NCBI GenBank assembly: GCA_009697815.1 | Contig: WLRQ01000022.1 | Span: 1 to 38,413, forward strand | Reading direction: 5' to 3' | Origin: Actinomycetota bacterium | Lineage (GTDB): Bacteria; Actinomycetota; Actinomycetes; S36-B12; CAIYMF01 | Length of the DNA stretch: 38,413 nucleotides | Shown here: in pieces, positions 16,390 through 23,389 of the stretch | Position numbering within the stretch: the stretch's first letter is position 1 | How the letters are laid out: each line of letters starts with the position of its first letter | The notes under the pieces: model-generated | Database searches by the model: none | Seen by the model: the letters and a program-made list of their open reading frames with translations, nothing else | What the model was told of the DNA's origin: nothing | Translations under genes and position numbers: made by a program

Positions 16390-17199
16390 GTGGTCGAGTT
16401 CATCTCCATTTCCGACCCAGGTGACCCGCGCCTGCGCGATTACACCGGGCTCACCGACGTCTCGCTCCGACGCATTCGCGAACCCGCCGAGGGCTTGTTT
16501 CTCGCGGAAGGGGAGAAGGTCATTCGGCGCGCGCTGGCCGCTGGATTCCTTCCGCGGTCACTGTTCATGGCCAGTCGTTGGTGGGAGAGCCTCGCGGCCG
16601 ACCTTGAATCATTCGACGGCCCGGTGTACCTCTGCGACGAATCCGTGATCCGCGAAGTCACCGGGTTCAACGTGCACAGGGGAGCTCTCGCCTCGATGGG
16701 GCGACTACCTCTGCGAAGCGTGTCCGACGTGATCGCTGGCGCGAGACGTGTGGTGGTGCTCGAAGACCTCGTGGATCACACGAATGTGGGATCGGTGTTC
16801 CGCAATGCCGCCGCACTTGGCATTGACGCCGTCCTCGTCAGCCCGGAGTGCGCCGATCCGCTCTATCGGCGCAGCATCAAGGTATCGATGGGCTCCGTGT
16901 TCGCCGTTCCCTGGACTCGCGCAGACCCCTGGCCAGAAACCCTGGATCTGCTTCGCGCCCAGGGTTTCTCGACCCTAGCGATGTCCCCAGACCCGCGTGG
17001 ACGGCTACTACAGGAGGTCGACCTTCAACGGCCTGTGGCGGTCGTGCTGGGCACCGAGGGGGAGGGCTTGACCGCCGAGGCACTCGCGCGTTGCGAGCAA
17101 TCCGTGCGAATCCCGATGTCGGCGGGTGTCGACAGCCTCAATGTCGCGGCAGCCAGTGCCGTGGTGTTCTACGCTCTCGGCACGGCCAACGCTGGTTGA
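16390..17199 (+). CDS. TrmH/SpoU family RNA 2'-O-methyltransferase
   Basis: A 269-residue SPOUT methyltransferase. The N-terminal substrate-binding part (residues 1-105) is followed by the three SpoU motifs: motif 1 in H-T-N-V-G-S-V-F-R-N-A (130-140), motif 2 in V-L-G-T-E-G-E-G-L (about 218-226), and motif 3 in I-P-M-S-A-G-V-D-S-L-N-V-A-A-A-S (about 238-253). It methylates the ribose of an rRNA or tRNA nucleotide using SAM; the target is not deducible. GTG at 16390 follows GAGGTGG by about 4 nt and is 9 bp behind the TauE gene, completing a four-gene run from nfeD. Confidence 0.92.
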   Translation: MVEFISISDPGDPRLRDYTGLTDVSLRRIREPAEGLFLAEGEKVIRRALAAGFLPRSLFMASRWWESLAADLESFDGPVYLCDESVIREVTGFNVHRGALASMGRLPLRSVSDVIAGARRVVVLEDLVDHTNVGSVFRNAAALGIDAVLVSPECADPLYRRSIKVSMGSVFAVPWTRADPWPETLDLLRAQGFSTLAMSPDPRGRLLQEVDLQRPVAVVLGTEGEGLTAEALARCEQSVRIPMSAGVDSLNVAAASAVVFYALGTANAG

Positions 17200-17227
17200 C
17201 ACCGGCCTACGGTCGCCCTAGTTTGCA

Positions 17228-17291
17228 GACCCTCCGACCCTCCGACCCTCAGACCCTCCGACCCTCAGACCCTCAGACCCTCCGACCCTCA
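17228..17291. repeat. Tandem array of eight 8-bp units, GACCCTC(C/A)
   Basis: Eight head-to-tail copies fill 17228-17291 exactly, differing only at the last base (order C, C, A, C, A, A, C, A); a decayed ninth copy follows. The array lies between the methyltransferase stop and the hydrolase start and encodes nothing I can support. It is absent elsewhere in the window. Confidence 0.9.
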
Positions 17292-17346
17292 GCACCTCAC
17301 GGACCTCAGTTTCGAGGGACGGTGCCCAATCTGAATGGATAGGTAG

Positions 17347-18339
17347 ATGACCATGCTGGACGGCATCGAAACGCGCAAGGTGGTCCGCGAAGACGGTACG
17401 AAGATCGCGTACAGCGTCGTCGGAAATGGTCCCTTGATCCTGCTGGTCCACGGGTTCCCGGAGAGCTGGTATTCCTACCGCCACATCATTCCGCCGCTTG
17501 CCGAGGCTGGGTACCAAGTAGCAGCGATCCATGTCCGCGGCTATGGCGAATCCGACAAGCCGTCCGAGGTCGAGGCCTACCTCTCGAGGACCAATGCCGA
17601 TGACATCGTCGCGGTGATCGATGACCTCGGTCACGAGCGCGCCGTACTGGTGGGCCACGACTGGGGCTCGGTGCTCGTGCAGACGGCGGCAATCCTGCAC
17701 CCGGACCGGCTTTCCGGCCTCGTCACTCTCTCGGTGCCGGTCTTCGAGCCACTCCCGGCTCCCGCCTCTGAGGTCACCGCTCAGATCTTCCCGGACAACA
17801 TGTTCTACCAGCACTACTTCAACGTGCCCGGCCAGGCCGAGCGCGAGATCGATGCAGACCCTGAGAGATTCCTGCGAATCTTCTTCCACTACATGTCGGG
17901 TCAGCACCCCGTCGACGAGAACATTCTCGTCCGCCCCAAGGGTTCAACGGCTCTCATGGAGGGCCTCACCGCTCCCGAATCCCTCCCGGCATGGCTGACT
18001 GCTGACGACCTCGCGTACTACCTGAAGTCCTTTGCCGAGGGTGGTTTCACCGGCCCACTCAACCGCTACCGGGCCTGGGACCTCGACTTCCCCGACCTCA
18101 TCGGCACCGAGGATCTTCGAGTGACCGCCCCGACACTCTTCATCGGAGGTGACCTCGATCCCTCACGATGGATCTACGGGGTCGACTCCTACGCTGACCC
18201 ACTCTCGCGGTGCGACGATCCACGTGGGCTGCACATGGTCGCGGGCGTCGGACACTGGATCCAGCAGGAGGCACCCCACGATGTGGTCGTGCACATGCTG
18301 ACGTTCCTGTCCGATCTCCGGGAGGAGAACCGGCTCTAA
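17347..18339 (+). CDS. Epoxide-hydrolase-like alpha/beta hydrolase
   Basis: A 330-residue alpha/beta hydrolase with the epoxide hydrolase set: the oxyanion motif HGFPE near residue 36, the nucleophile elbow G-H-D-W-G with Asp105, lid tyrosines in A-Y-Y-L-K-S-F (about 224-225) and N-R-Y-R (Tyr241), an acid in G-G-D-L-D, and catalytic His303 in G-H-W. Asp rather than Ser as nucleophile supports hydrolysis of epoxides (or dehalogenation) over ester cleavage. The start is ATG 17347 or, equally well, ATG 17353, which has AGGTAG 6 nt upstream. It is monocistronic, and its TAA overlaps the stop of the converging gene. Confidence 0.88.
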   Translation: MTMLDGIETRKVVREDGTKIAYSVVGNGPLILLVHGFPESWYSYRHIIPPLAEAGYQVAAIHVRGYGESDKPSEVEAYLSRTNADDIVAVIDDLGHERAVLVGHDWGSVLVQTAAILHPDRLSGLVTLSVPVFEPLPAPASEVTAQIFPDNMFYQHYFNVPGQAEREIDADPERFLRIFFHYMSGQHPVDENILVRPKGSTALMEGLTAPESLPAWLTADDLAYYLKSFAEGGFTGPLNRYRAWDLDFPDLIGTEDLRVTAPTLFIGGDLDPSRWIYGVDSYADPLSRCDDPRGLHMVAGVGHWIQQEAPHDVVVHMLTFLSDLREENRL

Positions 18340-18686
18340 GCGTTCCTGCGGCCCGCTCGCCGGACTCCGAGCACGGTTCCGGTGAGAAATGCCCCGACGA
18401 AGGCTCCCATCCCACTGCTGATGGGGTTGTCGATGAAGGGCAGCCACGCGAAGATCGCCGTCAGCACGGTGACCCCTGCGCCGCACGCGAGACCTGAGAG
18501 GACCCCTGTGCGCAAGCCTGACGCCATCGGGCCGCGCGACTCGGCCGTGACTACCTGACCCTCTGACGCCCGGGTTCGCGACACAGGGCCGGGGGAGCGG
18601 CTCACAGGCGCACCTGCAGTGGAGCCGCCACCCAGAGATGCGTCAACCTCGCGCAGGAGTCGATCGAACTCGTCGTCGTTACTCAT
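18336..18686 (-). CDS. Small membrane protein of unknown function
   Basis: A 116-residue protein. An acidic N-terminus (M-S-N-D-D-E-F-D-R-L-L-R-E-V-D) is followed by a low-complexity Ser/Gly/Pro/Arg linker to about residue 60, then two hydrophobic helices (about 64-84 and 88-108) and a basic end. I do not recognise a family. It is 4 bp downstream of the lipoprotein gene, so the two are likely one operon. The ATG at 18684-18686 is the only sensible start; no strong Shine-Dalgarno sequence is present. Its stop (CTA in plus sense) shares three bases with the hydrolase TAA. Confidence 0.6.
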   Translation of the reverse strand: MSNDDEFDRLLREVDASLGGGSTAGAPVSRSPGPVSRTRASEGQVVTAESRGPMASGLRTGVLSGLACGAGVTVLTAIFAWLPFIDNPISSGMGAFVGAFLTGTVLGVRRAGRRNA

Positions 18687-18690
18687 ATGC

Positions 18691-19185
18691 TCATGATGAC
18701 GCCACCGCCGGGGTTGCGTCGAGATCTGCCTCAACCTCGGCGACCTCGGCAGCATCCAGGAAAGTGCGGCCACTCTCCAGAAGCAGCCGTTCCACCGCCC
18801 GCTCCTGGTCGAGCAGCATGTCGCGCGCAGTGACTCCCGGTGATGCCACGTCGCCCCGAAAGGCCACCAGCGACAGCCCTGACGTGACTGCGCCGAATCC
18901 CTCGGGCGTGGAGATCGTGAATCCGTGGTAGCCAAGGCCACCTTGGGCTGGTGTTCCGTTGCCCCTCGGCAGGGATGCGATCAGCCTGGTGAGGTGCACG
19001 GCCTCGTCGCCCGTGAGGTACCAGACCGGATCGACGCGTCCTGAATAGATGCCCAGTTCAACGCGGACGGGTGCGGCCGATGGCAGGCCCGGGGTCGCAG
19101 TTGTGCCGCACCCCGCAGCCCCCAGGCTCACACCCAGTGCCAGGAGCGTCGTGGCTACGCGCGAACCCATCCGCATAGACGTCAT
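18691..19185 (-). CDS. Putative secreted lipoprotein with a YSGRxDPxW motif
   Basis: A 164-residue protein with a lipoprotein signal: basic start (M-R-M-G-S-R), hydrophobic core, then L-G-A-A-G-C as lipobox, with the lipidated Cys near residue 26. The mature part carries [16 protein letters not shown], a motif I recall from actinobacterial proteins of unknown function, and ends in an acidic helix. Likely anchored on the outer face of the membrane by the Lgt/LspA/Lnt route. Starts at 19185, 19176 or 19170 are all possible; 19185 has GAAGG about 10 nt upstream. It is divergent from the MFS gene. Confidence 0.7.
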
Positions 19186-19303
19186 TGTGCCGCGCCTTCG
19201 TCGGGGACGCACTCTCCTCGCCAAGGATCGTGCCCACGGGCTCGTTGGCGCACGGACCACCCCGTGGGACAAGTCCCGAGCCCCAACCCGAGCCCGTGAC
19301 CCC

Positions 19304-19309
19304 TAGCGT
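19304..19309 (+). promoter_or_regulatory. -10 hexamer of a leaderless promoter for the MFS exporter
   Basis: TAGCGT, 6 nt, ATG (19316). No Shine-Dalgarno sequence. Same geometry as nfeD and SURF1. Confidence 0.55.
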
Positions 19310-19315
19310 TAGCCC

Positions 19316-20998
19316 ATGACCGAGAACCCACCAACTGAAAACCCCGCAGGACGCAGCGTCACCAACGCGGGTGCGTCCACCCGTCGGCAGCGCTGGACCC
19401 CGATGCTCTTCATCGGCCTGGGAACGGCCCTGATCATCATGGACGCGACGATCGTCAACGTCTCGCTTCCCTCGATCATCCGCGAACTCAAGATCAACTC
19501 GATCGACGCCGAGTGGGTCAACGCCATCTACGCCCTCGTCTTCGCCGCGCTGCTGATCATCGCCGGTCGCGTCGGAGATCGGGTCGGGCGACGACTTCTG
19601 TTCACCCTCGGCGCAGTGGTGTTCGGCGTAGCGAGCATTGTCGCGGCAAAGACAGGAGACGGTCAGGCTCTCATCGCTGCCCGCGCACTACAGGGGGTGG
19701 GCGGAGCGATGATGTCGCCCACCTCGCTCTCGCTCGTGAATTCGATCTACACCGGCCGTTCGCGCAATATCGCCTTCGCCATCTACGGATCGATCATCGG
19801 CGGGATGGCGGCCATCGGTCCCTTGCTTGGTGGTTGGCTCACCGAGCACCATTCGTGGCGTTGGGCCTTCTACATCAATGTGCCGATCGTCATCGTCATC
19901 ATCGTGGGCTCGCTCCTCATCGTCCCCGAGAGCAAGGATGACCACGTCGACCCTGGTTTCGACGTCGGGGGAGCGGTGCTCTCGGCGCTGGGCATCGGGC
20001 TCGTGGTGTTCGCGCTGATCGAAGGTCGCAACTACGGCTGGGTCACGACCGTTGCGGACGTCAACCTCGCCGGAATCGACTGGGCTCCCGGCTCTCTCTC
20101 ACCCGTCCTGTGGGCGCTGGTTCTGTCCGTCGCAGCACTGATGGCTCTGTACGGGGTGGAACGGCGGCGCACGCGGGCAGGCTCGTCGGTGCTGCTGGAT
20201 CTATCCCTGTTCGGCATTCCCACATTCACGCTCGGCAGCATGGCCGGCTTGATAGTGAGCCTCGGGGAGTTCGGCATCCTGTTCTCGCTGCCACTGTTCT
20301 TGCAAAGCGTGCTGGGTTACAACGCCTTTGGGGCAGGGGCCATGCTGGCCTCGCTCGCGGTAGGCGCCTTTCTCGCGGGACCCACCGCCGCCTCTCTGGC
20401 GCAACGTCGATCACCGCGTTTTGTCGCACGGCTGGGGATGGTGCTGGAGATCATCGGCATCGTCGGCATGGGCCTGAGCCTGTCGACCTCGGTGAACGGG
20501 TGGCTCATCGCTGGATGGCTCGTGATCTACGGAGTCGGGGTCGGATACGCGTCCTCACAGCTCACGAGCCTGATCCTGGCCGACGTGCCGCGGCGCAAGG
20601 GCGGCCAGGCCAGCGGGACGCAAAGCACCGCACGCCAAATCGGCTCGGCCCTGGGCACCGCCATCCTGGGCACGGTGCTCTTCATCAGCCTGTCGCACCA
20701 GACCGATCAGAATCTCGCCGGTGTGCCCGGCCTCAGCGATGAGCAACGCCAGATGATCAGCAGCGCTGTGGAGCACTCCGCGGGCACGGTGATCCCCTCC
20801 CTGGGGTCGCAGCCCGGGGGAGAGGCAGCCGCCTCGGCCGCCGGCGACGCGTTCGCCACAGCGATCCGGCTGACCTCGCTCGTCGCCGCAGGCTTCGTCG
20901 GCCTGGGCCTTCTGGCCACCCTCCGACTCCCCCCAGCAGGCCGTCTCGAGACCGAAACTGAGCCCGATTCCAGTCGGGACGATGCTGCGATCGCGTGA
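19316..20998 (+). CDS. MFS transporter, DHA2 (EmrB/QacA) family, 14 TM
   Basis: A 560-residue drug:H+ antiporter-type permease. After a 25-residue hydrophilic start comes TM1 with the M-D-A-T-I-V-N-V-S-L-P motif D1 that marks DHA2 proteins, then motif A (G-R-V-G-D-R-V-G-R-R) after TM2 and motif C-like G-P-L-L-G-G in TM5. Two extra central helices give 14 in total. A periplasmic loop of about 75 residues precedes the last helix, and the C-terminus is acidic. Probable exporter of amphiphilic drugs or metabolites; there is no TetR or MarR regulator next to it. Confidence 0.9.
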   Translation: MTENPPTENPAGRSVTNAGASTRRQRWTPMLFIGLGTALIIMDATIVNVSLPSIIRELKINSIDAEWVNAIYALVFAALLIIAGRVGDRVGRRLLFTLGAVVFGVASIVAAKTGDGQALIAARALQGVGGAMMSPTSLSLVNSIYTGRSRNIAFAIYGSIIGGMAAIGPLLGGWLTEHHSWRWAFYINVPIVIVIIVGSLLIVPESKDDHVDPGFDVGGAVLSALGIGLVVFALIEGRNYGWVTTVADVNLAGIDWAPGSLSPVLWALVLSVAALMALYGVERRRTRAGSSVLLDLSLFGIPTFTLGSMAGLIVSLGEFGILFSLPLFLQSVLGYNAFGAGAMLASLAVGAFLAGPTAASLAQRRSPRFVARLGMVLEIIGIVGMGLSLSTSVNGWLIAGWLVIYGVGVGYASSQLTSLILADVPRRKGGQASGTQSTARQIGSALGTAILGTVLFISLSHQTDQNLAGVPGLSDEQRQMISSAVEHSAGTVIPSLGSQPGGEAAASAAGDAFATAIRLTSLVAAGFVGLGLLATLRLPPAGRLETETEPDSSRDDAAIA

Positions 20999-21076
20999 AT
21001 CCTCGACGAGCGGGTTATTCGATGGGGGCCCCTCCGCGCTACCGTTGGTTCACAAGGCGATGACAGGAGCTCGGCC

Positions 21077-21484
21077 ATGGTCAGCGGTTCAGGCACTCAA
21101 TCGGACCCGTGGGTCCTGGCAACCCCCAGCGGAGGTTCGTCCTATACGGCGTACCGCGACGAACAGGCCGATCCGGCCGTCCTGGTTTGTTTGGTAGGAA
21201 AGACCGAACTCACCTACCTCCTGCGTGCGCTGGACGACCTCCACGCCTGGCTTATCGAGAAGGCCGACTGGGTTGCGCTCGGGGCATCCGACGAACAACG
21301 CCCTGCAGTCGAGGGCACCGTCGAGGCGTGGGCTCGGCTCAGCTCGAACCCCGTGGGCGGCTGGTACGGCCAGAAGAAGGGCATGCGCGGGCGGTTCGGG
21401 GTGTACGTGCCTCCTGTGCTGGTCGCCCAGGGCAGAGCCGAGATCGCGATCGAGAACCGCAAGGCGCGTATCCAGTCGCTCTGA
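21077..21484 (+). CDS. DUF6855-like small protein
   Basis: A 135-residue soluble protein: G-T-Q-S-D-P-W-V-L near the start, Y-T-A-Y-R-D-E, V-G-K-T-E-L-T-Y-L-L-R-A-L-D-D-L-H-A-W-L in the middle, and N-P-V-G-G-W-Y-G followed by G-R-F-G-V-Y-V-P-P near the end. I associate this pattern with a conserved family of unknown function (DUF6855), from memory only. GACAGGAG precedes the ATG at good spacing. It lies 78 bp behind the MFS gene and could share its transcript. Confidence 0.65.
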   Translation: MVSGSGTQSDPWVLATPSGGSSYTAYRDEQADPAVLVCLVGKTELTYLLRALDDLHAWLIEKADWVALGASDEQRPAVEGTVEAWARLSSNPVGGWYGQKKGMRGRFGVYVPPVLVAQGRAEIAIENRKARIQSL

Positions 21485-21527
21485 GTCTGTCAGGTTCCTG
21501 GTGTGGGCATCCTCACTCTAGAATTAC

Positions 21528-21555
21528 ATAATGTCGCTTATCGGCGTTATACAAT
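21528..21555 (+). promoter_or_regulatory. AT-rich promoter/operator candidate upstream of rbpA
   Basis: A locally AT-rich stretch in otherwise GC-rich DNA. TACAAT (21550-21555) is a near-consensus -10 box. Overlapping it is an imperfect inverted repeat (21528-21536 with 21542-21550, 7 of 9 positions paired, 5-nt centre). It may be the housekeeping promoter of rbpA, with a long leader, or an operator. Confidence 0.4.
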
Positions 21556-21640
21556 GGAATCTACGCCCTCGTCAGGTTCGTCACTCACAGGGTCATCACA
21601 TGATCTTCAGGGCACTTTCGTAGCCCCGACGGGACCTTCG

Positions 21641-21666
21641 GGAACACCCGGAGCCTCCTGACCGTT
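21641..21666 (+). promoter_or_regulatory. SigR/SigH-type ECF promoter for rbpA
   Basis: GGAAC (21641-21645), exactly 18 nt, then GTT (21664-21666). This matches the GGAA(T/C)-N18/19-GTT consensus of SigR-family sigma factors, and rbpA is an established SigR target in Streptomyces coelicolor. The expected start point is about 45 bp before the rbpA ATG. Confidence 0.6.
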
Positions 21667-21716
21667 TAACCTGAGAGTCCGGTCCACCAGGCCGGCTGAC
21701 CACAAGGTAGGCAGAC

Positions 21717-22067
21717 ATGGGCGACGGAGCCCTTCGCGGCACGCGACTCGGTGCGACCAGTTATGAGAACGACGACCACGTCGAGCTCGCACCCCGCCAG
21801 ATCATTCACTATGACTGCCCCCAGGGGCACAGTGTCTCGATGCCGTTCTCTGTCGAGGCTGACGTGCCGTCCGTCTGGGAATGTCGCTGCGGCGCCGAGG
21901 GCATCATCCGCAATGGCGAGAAGCCCGAGGTCAAGGCCATCAAGCATGTCCGCACCCACTGGGACATGCTGCTCGAGCGACGCACCCTCGAAGACCTCGA
22001 GGTCCTTCTCCAGGAGCGCCTAGCATTCGTCCGGGATGGACGTCCGACGGGCAAGAAGTCCGCGTAA
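21717..22067 (+). CDS. rbpA: RNA polymerase-binding protein RbpA
   Basis: A 116-residue actinobacterial transcription activator. It has the basic N-terminal tail (A-L-R-G-T-R-L-G), the core zinc-binding fold with Cys34, His38, Cys56 and Cys58 (C-P-x-G-H and W-E-C-R-C-G), the basic linker (P-E-V-K-A-I-K-H-V-R), and the C-terminal sigma-interaction helix (T-H-W-D-M-L-L-E-R-R-T-L-E-D-L-E). RbpA stabilises the open complex with the primary sigma factor and contributes to basal rifampicin tolerance. AAGGTAGG lies 6 nt before the ATG. It is convergent with fxsA, 6 bp apart. Confidence 0.97.
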   Translation: MGDGALRGTRLGATSYENDDHVELAPRQIIHYDCPQGHSVSMPFSVEADVPSVWECRCGAEGIIRNGEKPEVKAIKHVRTHWDMLLERRTLEDLEVLLQERLAFVRDGRPTGKKSA

Positions 22068-22073
22068 GCGCTC

Positions 22074-22583
22074 TCAGTGCTCGGGTTCGTCGTCGCGTAT
22101 GAGGGTGCCCTGGATGATCTCTCCACCCACTGGCCGCTCAATGTCCTCCGAGATCACCGTTCCGTGAACGATGGTCGTTCCCGACTTGGCCCGTCGCATC
22201 ACCGCAGCGCCCACCTTGGTCCGCACCACTCGACGCACAGGCGGGATAAGCAGGATCATCCCCAGCGCGCTCGTCACGAGTCCGGGCACTGCTATGAGCA
22301 GGCCCGCCACCGCCTTGGTGCCGGCATCGCCCACCTCACGGCCGACGAGCCCCATCCGCTCCTGGGTCATGCCCGGCATCACGACGATCCCCTCGACCGT
22401 GACCGGCCGTAGCGACGCCAGCGCGGACGAGCCCGCTCGGCGCACCACCGCCGAGCCGATCACCAGCAGGCAGGCCATCACCAGAACGACGCCGCCCCAG
22501 CCGATCAATCCGGCAAGCCACGAGGCCGCGCACCACTCGGCGAGCGGGTACACGATGAGAAAGAGGATGACCCAGAGCCCCAC
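22074..22583 (-). CDS. fxsA: FxsA family membrane protein
   Basis: A 169-residue FxsA protein: early helices L-W-V-I-L-F-L-I-V-Y-P-L-A-E and G-W-G-G-V-V-L-V-M-A-C-L-L-V-I-G, then a characteristic helix with A-V-A-G-L-L-I-A-V-P-G-L-V-T-S-A-L-G-M-I-L-L-I-P-P-V-R, and a hydrophilic tail. In E. coli, FxsA overproduction relieves phage T7 exclusion by F; its normal role is unknown. The frame is open far upstream, but GTG at 22581-22583 is chosen: GAGAGG lies 9 nt before it, and it sits 5 bp after the ppm1 stop. Last gene of lnt-ppm1-fxsA. Confidence 0.85.
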   Translation of the reverse strand: MGLWVILFLIVYPLAEWCAASWLAGLIGWGGVVLVMACLLVIGSAVVRRAGSSALASLRPVTVEGIVVMPGMTQERMGLVGREVGDAGTKAVAGLLIAVPGLVTSALGMILLIPPVRRVVRTKVGAAVMRRAKSGTTIVHGTVISEDIERPVGGEIIQGTLIRDDEPEH

Positions 22584-22588
22584 GACGA

Positions 22589-23389
22589 TCAGCCTCTCGG
22601 GCGCTGTGCGGGTGGGGAGGACGTGCCCTGCCGACCCGCGAATACCTGGCGAACCTTGGCCGCCTTGTCTGCGGCTCCCCAGACGGTGACGCGCCACAGG
22701 GCCTCGACGACGATCCGCTGGTTCATCTTCGAGACGCCGAGCTCGCGTTCGACAAACTCGATCGGGACCTCCCTTACGCGCAGACCCGCACGTACCGCAC
22801 GCCACGCCAGATCTACCTGGAAGCAGTACCCCTTGCTCTCGACCCCGGTGAGATCGAGTGTGCGCAAGGTCTGAGCCCGGAAGGCGCGGAATCCCCCGGT
22901 GGCGTCATGGAGCGGCACCCCGAGCATCACCCTGGTGTAGAGATTTCCTCCGCGCGAGAGCACCTTGCGCGACGACGGCCAATTCACGACGGAACCCCCA
23001 GGCACCCATCGTGATCCGAGGACCAGATCGGCATCACGCAGCGCCGCGAGTAGCCGGGGCAACTGTTCGGGCTGGTGCGAGCCGTCGGCGTCCATCTCGA
23101 CCACAACGTCATAGCCCTCGGTGAGCGACCACTCAAATCCCGCAAGATAAGCGGCTCCGAGCCCCTCCTTGCCGCGCCGATGAAGGACTCGCACGTGCTC
23201 ATCGGATGCGGCAAGTTCGTCGGCAATGGCCCCCGTGCCGTCTGGACTGTTGTCGTCGGCCACGAGAACGTGCGCCTCAGGGACCGCGGCCCGGAGACGA
23301 CCCACGATGAGTCCCAGATTCTCTCGCTCGTTGTACGTCGGGATGATCACGACGATTCGACCAAGATCGTCGAACTTGGGCTCGATCAC
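22589..23389 (-). CDS. ppm1: Polyprenol monophosphomannose synthase (GT2)
   Basis: A 266-residue family 2 glycosyltransferase: V-V-I-I-P-T-Y-N-E-R-E-N at residues 13-24, the metal/nucleotide motif D100-A-D102-G-S-H-Q-P, and the acceptor-side S-K-M-N-Q-R-I-V-x-E-A near the C-terminus, as in DPM1/Ppm1. It transfers mannose from GDP-mannose to a polyprenyl phosphate, giving the donor for lipoglycan, arabinomannan and protein O-mannosylation. It lacks the membrane domain found in some relatives, and its ATG overlaps the lnt stop (ATGA at 23386-23389). Confidence 0.93.
   Translation of the reverse strand: MIEPKFDDLGRIVVIIPTYNERENLGLIVGRLRAAVPEAHVLVADDNSPDGTGAIADELAASDEHVRVLHRRGKEGLGAAYLAGFEWSLTEGYDVVVEMDADGSHQPEQLPRLLAALRDADLVLGSRWVPGGSVVNWPSSRKVLSRGGNLYTRVMLGVPLHDATGGFRAFRAQTLRTLDLTGVESKGYCFQVDLAWRAVRAGLRVREVPIEFVERELGVSKMNQRIVVEALWRVTVWGAADKAAKVRQVFAGRQGTSSPPAQRPRG

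Noticed and set aside
17228-17291. The octamer array as a CRISPR or as coding repeat
   Set aside because: There are no spacers, units are only 8 bp and contiguous, and no cas genes are near. The frames reading through it have no start signal or homologous context.
21556-21578. GGAAT-N15-GTT as a SigR promoter for rbpA
   Set aside because: The spacer is 15 nt, too short for the 18-19 nt consensus; the GGAAC-N18-GTT site at 21641 fits better and is closer to the gene.
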